Source of the DNA: an uncultured Verrucomicrobiae bacterium
GTDB lineage: Bacteria > Verrucomicrobiota > Verrucomicrobiia > Verrucomicrobiales > Akkermansiaceae
Reading direction: 5' to 3'
Assembly: GCA_937957985.1 (NCBI GenBank)
Contig: CALGOH010000064.1
Location: 1-29,057, forward strand
Length of the DNA stretch: 29,057 nt
Both the position numbers and the translations under genes were made by a program. The stretch's first letter is position 1, and the number at the start of each line of letters is the position of its first letter. The notes beneath the pieces are model-generated. The model did no database searches and was not told where the DNA came from. It saw only the letters and a program-made list of their open reading frames with translations. Below are positions 8,364-16,019 of the stretch, piece after piece.

Positions 8364-10796
8364 ATGTCCTCTTCCTTTTCCCGACTTCTCATCCCGATCC
8401 TGGGTGCCTTCCCGGTTGGTTTGAATGCTTCGACGCCGGATTTTGTGAGCGAGGTGAAGCCTCTGCTCGAAGTCCACTGCGTCCGCTGCCACCAGGAGGA
8501 CAAGGTGAAGGGCGGGCTGCGGATGGACAACAAGGCGGACTTCTTCGACGGCGGCAGCGATGAGGATTTCATCCCCGGCGACGTCGAACACAGCGGCTTC
8601 ACCCGCCGCATCCTGCTGCGGCCGATCGACGAGGGCTACATGCCGGACAAGGGCCGAATCCTGGAAAAGGAGGAGGTCGATACGCTGGTGGCGTGGGTCG
8701 CCGGCGGGGCGCCGTGGCCGGACGGGGTGACCTTGACCGCGACCGAGCCGCCGCCAGTCCCGCGCGCGCCGATGCCCGAGCGTGCCCCGGCCAGCGCCGC
8801 CGAGGCGTCGCGGATGCTCGACGGGGTCATCGACAACATGCTGCGCGTCGAGAATCTGCATCCGATGCCGCCGATCGAGGATCTCGCGTTCCTGCGGCGG
8901 GCGTCGATCGACCTGATCGGCCGCATCCCGACCAACGACGAGATCGACGAGTTCCTCGGCTGGCCGGAAAGGGAGCGGCGGCAGAAGCTGATCGATCGGC
9001 TGCTGGCGGACGAGCGCTACGCCGACCGCTGGTCGGTGTTCTTCGCCGACATGCTGCGGATCCGCTCGAACCAGCCCGGCGCCGACCGCTGGCTGGCGTG
9101 GGTCCACGGCGCGATCCGTGAGGGCAAGCCATATGATGAAATGGTCCGCGAACTGGTCGCCTCGTCGGGCCGCCCGGGCAGCGCGCCGGCGGTTGGTTTC
9201 ATCCTCGCCGAGCAGGCCAACCCGCTCGAGCTCGGCGCGGTGACCTCGCAGATCTTCCTCGGCGTCCAGATCGGCTGCGCGATGTGCCACGACCATCCCT
9301 TCGACGATTGGGAACAGGAGGATTTTTATGATTTCGCCGCCTTCTTCGGCAAGACGCGGACCGTCGGCCGCCGCGACCGCGGCAGAGCCTACGTCATCGA
9401 GGCCCGCGACACGTCCGTGATGTGGCCGCCGGAGGACAAGGAGGCCGGCCGGAAACGCGAGCCGGTGAAGGCGCACTATCCCTTCGAGCTGGTCGAGTTT
9501 TCCGAGAAGCCGGACTACATCCGTCGGCTCGAGGCGCTGCGGGCGAAGGACAAGGAAGGCGAGGGTGACAAGGTCGCCGCCGCGGAGCTGGATGACCTGA
9601 TCGACGCCATCGACGACCAGCCGAAGGATCCGGTGCTGGCCGAGGCGCGGCAGGAAAGCCGGGCCTTGGAGGTCGAGAAGGACCTCTACCGCACCAGCGA
9701 GCTGCGGGCACGGCTCGCCGACCGCATCACCGATCCGCGCAATCCGTTCTTCGCCAAGGCCTTCGTCAACCGCGTGTGGGCCGAGCTGATCGGCCACGGC
9801 TTCGTCGAGCCGGTCGATAATTTCTCGGCCTACAATGATCCGGTCCACGCTTCGGCGATGGATTTCCTGGCGCAGGAGTTCATCGCCAGCGGCTACGACA
9901 TGCGGACGCTGATCCGGATCATCGCCGGCAGCGAGACCTATCGCCGCGGCGGACTGCCGCCGGCGGTCACCGCCAGCGAGCGCGAGCGGGCCGAGCGGTA
10001 TTTCGCCGCCGCACCCGCGCGGCGGATGCTTTCCGAGGCGCTGTTCGACAGCATCACGATCGCCGGTCACCTCGAACGTCCGAAGTGGCCGGCCGGCGCC
10101 AACCTGCGCACCGAGACCCGCGAGGTGCGGGTCGCCGTCGGCACCAAGAAGGTCGAGGGAGCATCGGCGCAGGAAATGCCGGCGATGGCGGCCAAGCCGC
10201 GGATGCGCAACGACGGTTACGATCTGGAAAGCACCCTCGAGCTGGATTTCGAGAACCTCCAGAAGCGCAAGAGCCAGGCCGAGTTGATGGCGATGCGGCA
10301 GGCCGAGGACGAACGTCTCGCCGCCCGCGAGAGGGCGATGGCGATGAAGGAAGAGGACGGCACCCGGACGATTTACGAGACGCGCACGGTGACCCGGAAG
10401 GTCGATGACAATCCGGTCTTCAGCTCGGCGATGCGCATGGCCAGCCCGGCACCGCCGGCGCACTTCCTGCGGGTGTTCGGTCAGCCGTCGCGCGAAGGGC
10501 TGGGCGAGTTCCGCGAACAGGCGCCGTCGATGCGCCAGGAGCTGATGATGCTCAACGGTCGCCTGACCAACGAGGCCGCCCGGGTCGGTCCGCTGGAGCC
10601 GATGCACCGGGTGTTGGAGAAGGATCAGGGCAAGGCCGTCGAGCTGGCCTACCGCGAAATCCTCACCCGGTTGCCCGATCGTCACGAAAAGGAGCGGGCC
10701 CTGGAAATCCTCAACTCCGAAGGCGACCCCGCCGACCGCATGGCCGACCTGCGCTGGGCGCTGCTGAACTGCAACGAATTTCGATACCTTCCCTGA
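8364..10796 (+). CDS. Planctomycete-type cytochrome c / DUF1549 / DUF1553 protein
   Basis: This 810-residue exported protein has the standard PVC order. An N-terminal hydrophobic leader is followed by a short cytochrome-c-like (PSC1) domain with heme motif C39-V-R-C42-H43, and near residue 90 a 'GYMPDKG' segment that could supply the axial ligand region. DUF1549 follows (about 150-350), with 'LLADERYADRW' and the hallmark 'CHDHPFDDWEQEDFYDFAAFF'-type stretch. DUF1553 occupies about 440-800 ('FFAKAFVNRVWAELIGHGF', 'FGQPSREG'). The DUF1549 hallmark itself contains CxxCH (C305-A-M-C308-H309), a possible second heme site. The biochemical role of this family is not established; such proteins are paired with DUF1501 proteins across Planctomycetes and Verrucomicrobia, as here. 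ATG 8364 directly precedes the leader; there is no Shine-Dalgarno site. Confidence 0.92.
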   Translation: MSSSFSRLLIPILGAFPVGLNASTPDFVSEVKPLLEVHCVRCHQEDKVKGGLRMDNKADFFDGGSDEDFIPGDVEHSGFTRRILLRPIDEGYMPDKGRILEKEEVDTLVAWVAGGAPWPDGVTLTATEPPPVPRAPMPERAPASAAEASRMLDGVIDNMLRVENLHPMPPIEDLAFLRRASIDLIGRIPTNDEIDEFLGWPERERRQKLIDRLLADERYADRWSVFFADMLRIRSNQPGADRWLAWVHGAIREGKPYDEMVRELVASSGRPGSAPAVGFILAEQANPLELGAVTSQIFLGVQIGCAMCHDHPFDDWEQEDFYDFAAFFGKTRTVGRRDRGRAYVIEARDTSVMWPPEDKEAGRKREPVKAHYPFELVEFSEKPDYIRRLEALRAKDKEGEGDKVAAAELDDLIDAIDDQPKDPVLAEARQESRALEVEKDLYRTSELRARLADRITDPRNPFFAKAFVNRVWAELIGHGFVEPVDNFSAYNDPVHASAMDFLAQEFIASGYDMRTLIRIIAGSETYRRGGLPPAVTASERERAERYFAAAPARRMLSEALFDSITIAGHLERPKWPAGANLRTETREVRVAVGTKKVEGASAQEMPAMAAKPRMRNDGYDLESTLELDFENLQKRKSQAELMAMRQAEDERLAARERAMAMKEEDGTRTIYETRTVTRKVDDNPVFSSAMRMASPAPPAHFLRVFGQPSREGLGEFREQAPSMRQELMMLNGRLTNEAARVGPLEPMHRVLEKDQGKAVELAYREILTRLPDRHEKERALEILNSEGDPADRMADLRWALLNCNEFRYLP

Positions 10797-10826
10797 ATCA
10801 TCGGTGAAGACCGCCTTCCCCAGATA

Positions 10827-10853
10827 GGACCTATGGGACCTATAGGACCTATG
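10827..10853 (+). repeat. Three tandem copies of a 9-bp repeat (GGACCTATR)
   Basis: GGACCTATG, GGACCTATA and GGACCTATG follow each other without gaps, preceded by a partial unit. They lie between the stop of the DUF1549/1553 gene and the start of the DUF1501 gene. Translating them gives a meaningless Gly-Pro-Ile run, which argues against a DUF1501 start at 10833. Confidence 0.8.
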
Positions 10854-10892
10854 ATCGGGAAGCCCGCCTCACCGACCAACTCCCACTCCACC

Positions 10893-12155
10893 ATGTCCGG
10901 ATGCACTGACTACCACATGACCCGCCGGCGGATGATCGGCGTCTTCGGCGCGAGCATGCTTGGCATGCCGATCAGCCGCCTGCTGGCCGAAACGAACACC
11001 ACCCGCCGCGGCACCGCCGACCACGTGATCCTGTTCTGGAACAGCGGAGGCATGAGCCACCTCGATACCTGGGACCCGAAGCCCGGCCGCAAGGTCCAGG
11101 GCGAGTTCGCACCGATCAAGACCTCGGTCGATGGCATGGAGATCAGCGAAATTTTTCCGCAACTCGCCAAGCAGATGCACGAGGCCGCGCTGCTGCGCTC
11201 GATCGCCGGCATCAACGGCGACCACGGCCGCGCACAGTACGAACTGCAGACCGGCTTCAACCAGACGCCCAACATCGTCCACCCCGGTCTCGGCTCGATC
11301 GTGGTCCACGAGATGGACCCGCTCGGCGACCTGCCGGCCTTCGTCAGCATCAGCGGTCAGGCCGCCCGTTCGGGTTACCTCGGCCAGCGCTGTGAGGCGT
11401 ATTTCGTCGGCCGCCCCGGCGAGAAGGACCCGTATCTGTCGTTCCCCGAAAAGATCCACCACGCCCGCGGGATGAAGCGGCTGGAAATCCTCGCCGAGAT
11501 GAACGCCCGCCACGTCGCCGACACCGGCTGTCCCGAGATGAAGGCGACCGAGGTCGCGCTGCGCGACGCCGTGAAGCTGATGGAAAGCCCGGCGCTCAAG
11601 GCCTTCGAGATCGACGACGAAAAGCCCGAGACGATCGCCCGCTACGGCGACAACGAGTTCGGTCGCGGCGCGTTGCTGGCGCGGCGGCTGGTCGAAAAGG
11701 GTGTGCGCTTCGTGCAGGTCAACCGCGGTGGGTTCGACAACCACGGCCAGATCTTCGACGCGATGCGGGCGCACGGCGCGGTGATGGACCCCGCCATCGC
11801 CTCGCTCATCAGCGACCTGCGCGCCAGCGGCAAGCTCAGCCGGACGCTGGTCATCGTCCTCAGCGAGTTCGGCCGCACGCCGCGGATCAACAACAACGGT
11901 GGCCGCGACCACCACGCGAAGTGTTTCAGCGCGCTGATGGCCGGCGGCGGCCTCAAGGGCGGCAGCATCGTCGGCGCTTCCGATCCGGACGGCATGGTCC
12001 CGGCCGAACGCCCGATCCAGGTGCCGGACCTGCACGCCACGGTCTGCCACGCGCTGGGCATCGACCTCGAGCGCGAGGTGATCACCCCCCAGGGCCGCCC
12101 GATGCGCCTCGTGCGCAAGGAGGCGCAGCCGATCAAGGAGCTGTTTCCTGCGTGA
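10893..12155 (+). CDS. DUF1501 family protein (alkaline-phosphatase-like fold)
   Basis: This 420-residue protein has DUF1501 motifs: 'GGMSHLDTWDPKP' near the N-terminus, 'GGFDNHG' in the middle and 'SEFGRTPRINNNGGRDHH' followed by 'GGGLKGGSIVGASD' in the C-terminal third. The family is related to sulfatases and alkaline phosphatases, and the Asp/His residues of these motifs are the likely metal ligands; the substrate is unknown. The N-terminus 'MTRRRMIGVFGASMLG' is Tat-signal-like (arginine pair before a hydrophobic stretch), consistent with export after folding. Starts at 10893 or 10917 both keep this signal; 10893 is given. The gene lies 96 bp after its usual partner, the DUF1549/1553 gene, and probably forms a unit with it. 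Confidence 0.93.
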   Translation: MSGCTDYHMTRRRMIGVFGASMLGMPISRLLAETNTTRRGTADHVILFWNSGGMSHLDTWDPKPGRKVQGEFAPIKTSVDGMEISEIFPQLAKQMHEAALLRSIAGINGDHGRAQYELQTGFNQTPNIVHPGLGSIVVHEMDPLGDLPAFVSISGQAARSGYLGQRCEAYFVGRPGEKDPYLSFPEKIHHARGMKRLEILAEMNARHVADTGCPEMKATEVALRDAVKLMESPALKAFEIDDEKPETIARYGDNEFGRGALLARRLVEKGVRFVQVNRGGFDNHGQIFDAMRAHGAVMDPAIASLISDLRASGKLSRTLVIVLSEFGRTPRINNNGGRDHHAKCFSALMAGGGLKGGSIVGASDPDGMVPAERPIQVPDLHATVCHALGIDLEREVITPQGRPMRLVRKEAQPIKELFPA

Positions 12156-12207
12156 TTATTGCCGGTTTCGGTCTTCTCTGGAGAAAGCGCCGCTTCGGTT
12201 TCGTTGT

Positions 12208-12333
12208 AGGATGGAGAGGATGGGAAGGATGAATGGGATGAGAGTTTTGATGAAACCGAGGAGGCGGGTATGGTTCCCGTTTCAATCAGATCCAGAACAA
12301 CATCCTCTCCATCCTGCCCATCCCATTCATCCT
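12208..12333 (+). repeat. Non-nested inverted repeat, two 15-bp blocks per arm
   Basis: Block A AGGATGGAGAGGATG (12208-12222) and block B AGGATGAATGGGATG (12226-12240) reappear as exact reverse complements in the order A', B' (12301-12315 and 12319-12333). A and B differ at only 3 of 15 positions. The arms can pair either as an imperfect nested hairpin (A with B', B with A') or as two perfect but crossing stems. The element covers the end of the DUF1501-TPR gap and the first 28 codons of the TPR frame. Confidence 0.85.
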
Positions 12334-14499
12334 GCTTCCAAACTCCTCAAGGCTGGCCTCCTCTGCATCGCCGCATTGGTATTTGCCGGTCCGCTCGCCG
12401 CACAGGAACGCGGGTCGATCATCGAGGACCGCGCGGCGCGCAAGCTGGTGCAGGCGGGCGATGTGCGGATGGAACTGGGAGAGACCAAGAAGGCGGTCGA
12501 GATCTGGGAGTCGGTCATCGATCGCTACCCGCGCAGTCCGGTGCGCTTCGAGGCGCACATGAAGCTGGCCGACTACCTCCATGAGGAGGCGCGCGCTCAC
12601 GACCGCGCCCGGCAGCACTACGAGGCGGCGGCGGTGGAGGCGAATGCCGACGAGGACCAGCGCGTCCGAGCGATCCTGATGAGCGGTGAGTGCCACTACG
12701 AACTCGCCCAGTACGGCCACTGCTTCAAGGTGATGCGCGGCCTGATCCGCGACTTTCCGGCGCGTCCGGAGGTCAACGACGCGCACTACTACATCGGCCT
12801 CGGTCATTTCAAGCAGGGCCACTACGGCCGGGCGATCGAGGCTCTCGACAAGGTCGGGACCTCGGTGGCCGTCGATGGGCCGGCGGTGCAAAAGGTCGAG
12901 GCCGGGCGTCGGCTCCATGTGCGCATCGACGACAAGGATCTCGCGATCCTGCCGCGTGGCGCGGCGGTGACGGTGCGCTGCTCGAGCAGCAGCGGCGACG
13001 AGGAAACGGTCGAGTGTCATCCGGTCGGCCAGGAGGCCAAGGTCGCGCTCGGCAGCATCGAAACGAAACTCGCCGACGCCGCGAAGGGCAACGGCGTGCT
13101 GGAAGTCCGCGGCGGTGACACGGTCCGCGTGGAGTACATCGATGCCCACGCCGCCGACCGTCAGCAGGACGTGCCGCGTCGGCACGAGGTGACCGTGGTC
13201 GGCACCGGCCACGCGCGGATCACCGACGGCGGTTACGAGCAGAATTTGCAGGCCGCGGTGCTGGGGAAATCGGTCCACCTCGAAGTCACCGACGCCGACC
13301 TCGACACCGGTGCCGGCGCCCAGAAGCTGGAGGCGCGGCTCGAGGCCTGGCGGAAGCGGACCGGCGACGAGATCGACGAGGAGCTGGCCCGGCGCGTCGC
13401 CGCCGGGGAGCCGGCCGAGGGACCCGAGGGCGAGGATTTGCGCTCGCAGATCGATCCGATGGTGAAGGTGCGCTCGCAGCCGGTGACGTTGACGGAGGTC
13501 GAAAAGCCCGGCGTTTTCCGCGCGGCGGTGCCGGTCGGCGGCGATGCCGGCCTGGAGGCCGAGCCGGGCCAGACGCTGCGCTTGATCTATCTCGACGAGG
13601 AACACATGGGCGAGGACCCGCGCGAGTGCATCGCCGAGGCCCGCGTCATCGAGGGCAACCTCGGCGACATGCGGGTCAGCCGGCCGGACATCAGCGACGA
13701 GGAACTGGCGCTCAATACCCGACTCCGCACCGCCAGCGCGCTGACCAAGGTCGGCGGTCAGTACGACGACTTCGGCCTGCGCGATCAGGCGATGGCGAAA
13801 TACCGCGAGGCATTGCAGGTTTGCGAGGACCTGCTCGGCGAGGCGCGCAAACACGGCGGCAAGCTGCTCGAGGAAACCTACGTCGAGCTGTGGCGGATCT
13901 ATTTCGCGATGGACGAGCTGAACCTCGCGCTGAACATGAGCAAACTGTTGCAGAAGGAGTTTCCTAACAGCACCTATGTCGATGAGGCGATGCTCCAGCA
14001 GGCGCACGTCGAGCGCGAGCGCAAGGACTGGAACCGGGCGATTCAGCTCTACTCGGGCATCGTCTCGATGCGCGAGAGCAAGTTCCGCGGCGACGCGCAG
14101 TTCGCGATCGGCGAATGCTACGAGGCGATGGCGCTGGAGGCGCCGTCCGGGCAGGGGGAAGGGTATTTTGAAAAGGCCTTCGTCGCCTACAAGAAGGTCT
14201 ATGAGGAGTTCCCGGACTCCAGCAAGGTCGGGGAAGCGGTGTCGAAGATGGCGTCGTTCTACTACCAGAAGCAGGACTACGAGCGGGCGGTCGATGTGTT
14301 CGAGAACGTGCTGGCCGACTATCCGGACGCGTCCTTCCTCGACGTGATCCTCTTCAACCACGGCCGCTGCCTCTACAAGCTCGGCCGCAAGTCGGAGGCG
14401 CGGGTGCGCTTCGAGCAGATCATCCACGATTTCCCCGAGAGCGATGTCGCCGCCGAGGCGGTGAAGATCGGCGAGGCGCTGAAGAAGGGAGGGTTTTGA
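12250..14499 (+). CDS. Secreted TPR protein with an internal DxD beta-repeat domain
   Basis: Counted from ATG 12250 this is 749 residues; in-frame ATGs also exist at 12211 and 12238. A signal-peptide core ('LLKAGLLCIAALVFAGPLAAQ') begins only about 30 residues after 12250, and the codons before it come from a repeat element, so the start is uncertain. Residues about 50-210 contain TPR helices ('GDVRMELGETKKAVEIWE', 'ALDKVG'). Residues about 215-480 are a beta-rich insert with the pattern also found in the giant neighbour: 'LEVTDADLDTG', 'GVFRAAVPV', 'GQTLRLIYLDEE'. Residues about 483-745 are a second TPR block ('FPNSTYVDEAMLQQAHVE', 'DYERAVDVFENVLADYPDA') resembling YbgF/BamD-type periplasmic TPRs. 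It probably acts as a periplasmic scaffold for the proton-channel cluster downstream. Its TGA overlaps an ATG at 14499, perhaps the ancestral start of the next gene. Confidence 0.85.
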   Translation: MKPRRRVWFPFQSDPEQHPLHPAHPIHPASKLLKAGLLCIAALVFAGPLAAQERGSIIEDRAARKLVQAGDVRMELGETKKAVEIWESVIDRYPRSPVRFEAHMKLADYLHEEARAHDRARQHYEAAAVEANADEDQRVRAILMSGECHYELAQYGHCFKVMRGLIRDFPARPEVNDAHYYIGLGHFKQGHYGRAIEALDKVGTSVAVDGPAVQKVEAGRRLHVRIDDKDLAILPRGAAVTVRCSSSSGDEETVECHPVGQEAKVALGSIETKLADAAKGNGVLEVRGGDTVRVEYIDAHAADRQQDVPRRHEVTVVGTGHARITDGGYEQNLQAAVLGKSVHLEVTDADLDTGAGAQKLEARLEAWRKRTGDEIDEELARRVAAGEPAEGPEGEDLRSQIDPMVKVRSQPVTLTEVEKPGVFRAAVPVGGDAGLEAEPGQTLRLIYLDEEHMGEDPRECIAEARVIEGNLGDMRVSRPDISDEELALNTRLRTASALTKVGGQYDDFGLRDQAMAKYREALQVCEDLLGEARKHGGKLLEETYVELWRIYFAMDELNLALNMSKLLQKEFPNSTYVDEAMLQQAHVERERKDWNRAIQLYSGIVSMRESKFRGDAQFAIGECYEAMALEAPSGQGEGYFEKAFVAYKKVYEEFPDSSKVGEAVSKMASFYYQKQDYERAVDVFENVLADYPDASFLDVILFNHGRCLYKLGRKSEARVRFEQIIHDFPESDVAAEAVKIGEALKKGGF

Positions 14500-14521
14500 T
14501 GAGGATCGCTGGAACGCCATG

Positions 14522-14717
14522 TCGACGGCCCGAAGGGTCGTCAGATCAAAGCCCGGGGCAACGCCCCGGGTTGGTGGGAGGGATGGATCCGCGGGCTGAA
14601 GGCCCGCCACATGCGGCGGGCGGGGATTCTCGCGGGCCTTCAGCCCGCGGTGGGTGGAGCCGGCCCATCCCCAGGGCGTTGCCCTGGGCTGTGCTCTCCG
14701 GGGACCTTCGGCCCCGG
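14522..14717 (+). repeat. Cluster of GC-rich palindromes between two TPR genes
   Basis: At least six hairpins stand in a row. GACGGCCC/GGGTCGTC lies at 14523-14541. CCCGGGGC/GCCCCGGG (14552-14570) has a 3-nt loop. GCGGGC/GCCCGC lies at 14591-14607. CGCGGGC/GCCCGCG lies at 14631-14649. CCCAGGGC/GCCCTGGG (14670-14688) has loop GTT. CCGGGG/CCCCGG lies at 14698-14717. Similar short palindrome clusters are common between PVC genes. The frame across them is open from 14499, but the peptide (Arg/Pro/Gly-rich) looks non-genuine. No transposase is present. Confidence 0.8.
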
Positions 14718-14777
14718 GCTGGTAGGTCCGGGGGGCGGTGGCCCTGTTTTGACAATGTTCCCGGTCGATTGCAGGCC

Positions 14778-15941
14778 ATGCTGCACCTCGGGGTCATCGT
14801 GTTCCTCGCCGGGTTTGTTCTCATGCCCACCCTTCACGCCGCCGATGCCGACGCGCTGGAGGCCCGGCTCAAGGACCATGTCGCCGACAGCCCCGAGGCG
14901 GCGGAGTTGATGCTTCAGTTGCTCGATGCCCGCGAGGCCGGCGAGAACGTCTTCGGGGTCATCCGCACGGCGGGGGATTTCGTCCGTGCGCAGTCGGGTC
15001 ACCCGCGTCGGGCCGAGGTGATGGTGCGGCTGATGGAAGGCTACGCCGCCGGTGCCCGCCACGGCGAGGTGGTCGCGACGGGGAAGCAGTTTTTCGAGTT
15101 GTTCCCGGATGATCGCTTCGCGCCCCGCGCGCATCGGGCGATGGCCGAGGCTTACGAGGAACTTGGGCGTCCGCACGACGCGGCGACCCATTGGGCGGCG
15201 CTCGGGCGCGGCGGTGATCCGTTGTTCGTCGAACGCGCGCTCGATGGTTTCCGCCGGGCGGAGAACGCCCAAGCCGGCCGCGAGGGGGCGGAGTTCGCGC
15301 TGGCAGTCTTGAAACAGAAGCCGGCCGAACCGTGGTCGGCGGCGGTGGCGCTGCGCGGGATGGAACTCGCCGGCCGCGCGGAGCAATGGGAAACCGGCGC
15401 CGGCATCGGTCGTGCGGTGGCCGGTCGGATCGACGGCGCGCCCGGCCGCGAGTTGTGGTTCAAGCTCGGCGAGTTCGAGTCGCGGCTCGGACGGCACGCC
15501 GAGGCGGTCAAGGCGATGGAGAAGTCGCTCGACCGCGATCCGGGTCGCTGGGACGCGATGGTGCGCGAACTCGGTGCCGCCAAGGCGCCGCCATCCGAAC
15601 TGGCGAAGCGGGCGAAGGAACTCCTGGAGAAGTTCCCCGGAGACCGGGTGACTCACGAGGCGGCGGTGCGTGCCTGCGAGGCGTATCGCGATGCCGGGAA
15701 GCCGGACGACGCTGCGGGTTTCGCTGAAGGCATCATGGCCGCCGGCGATTTCTCCCGCGACCTCGCGATCCGCTACGTCGAGGTGGGCGGCGACGACCAC
15801 GCGCGGGCCGAGAGTTTCCTCAAGGGTCAGCTCGGACGTTTCCCCGCCCGCGACTCCGCCTTGCGCGAGGCGTTGGCGGTCGATGTCTATCAGAACCGTC
15901 TCAAGGACGCAGCCCGCTCGCGGAGCGAGGCGAGCGACTAG
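14778..15941 (+). CDS. Secreted TPR protein: N-terminal fragment of an amber-interrupted giant gene
   Basis: ATG 14778 is chosen because it opens a signal peptide ('MLHLGVIVFLAGFVLMPTL' ending in HAADA). The frame is open back to 14499, but that part is palindromic repeat. The 387 residues are TPR-like helix pairs ('FFELFPDDRFAPRAHRAMAE', 'LGEFESRLGRHAEAVKAMEK', 'YRDAGKPDDAAGFAEGIM'). The frame stops at TAG 15939-15941, yet the same frame continues without interruption for 78 nt to the first possible start of the next coding sequence (GTG 16020), and coding character is kept throughout ('LDKSPAARGAGRIVACLIDQ'). I infer one ancestral gene, 14778-21821, of about 2346 residues. If the amber is real, only this fragment carries an export signal. 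Confidence 0.75.
   Translation: MLHLGVIVFLAGFVLMPTLHAADADALEARLKDHVADSPEAAELMLQLLDAREAGENVFGVIRTAGDFVRAQSGHPRRAEVMVRLMEGYAAGARHGEVVATGKQFFELFPDDRFAPRAHRAMAEAYEELGRPHDAATHWAALGRGGDPLFVERALDGFRRAENAQAGREGAEFALAVLKQKPAEPWSAAVALRGMELAGRAEQWETGAGIGRAVAGRIDGAPGRELWFKLGEFESRLGRHAEAVKAMEKSLDRDPGRWDAMVRELGAAKAPPSELAKRAKELLEKFPGDRVTHEAAVRACEAYRDAGKPDDAAGFAEGIMAAGDFSRDLAIRYVEVGGDDHARAESFLKGQLGRFPARDSALREALAVDVYQNRLKDAARSRSEASD
15915..15941 (+). repeat. Hairpin repeat carrying the in-frame amber codon
   Basis: CGCTCGC (15915-15921) and GCGAGCG (15930-15936) are perfect reverse complements around an 8-nt loop (GGAGCGAG), and TAG follows at 15939-15941. The encoded peptide 'ARSRSEASD' is unlike the flanking TPR helices, suggesting a short repeat inserted in frame. 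Confidence 0.65.
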
Positions 15942-16019
15942 CTCGACAAGTCGCCCGCCGCCCGCGGCGCGGGCCGGATCGTCGCCTGTCTCATCGACCA
16001 GGCGGCCGACGAGAGCGAG

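Noticed and set aside
8361..10685. 774-codon minus-strand frame opposite the DUF1549/1553 gene
   Set aside because: The plus strand has unmistakable family motifs; the minus frame shows only compositional bias.
10827..10853. CRISPR-like repeat
   Set aside because: The units are 9 bp and gapless, with no spacers and no cas genes.
10833..10892. DUF1501 start at 10833
   Set aside because: The extra codons are the 9-bp tandem repeat, and the Tat-like signal starts after 10893.
12286..14610. 774-codon minus-strand frame opposite the first TPR gene
   Set aside because: It is a shadow frame with no recognisable domain, and it runs into repeat sequence at both ends.
14522..14717. Insertion sequence
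   Set aside because: There is no transposase frame and no long terminal inverted repeats, only a set of short palindromes.
14499..14777. Start of the second TPR gene at 14496/14499
   Set aside because: The added residues are encoded by GC-rich palindromes, and a signal peptide begins at 14778; kept only as evidence for an ancestral coupled start.
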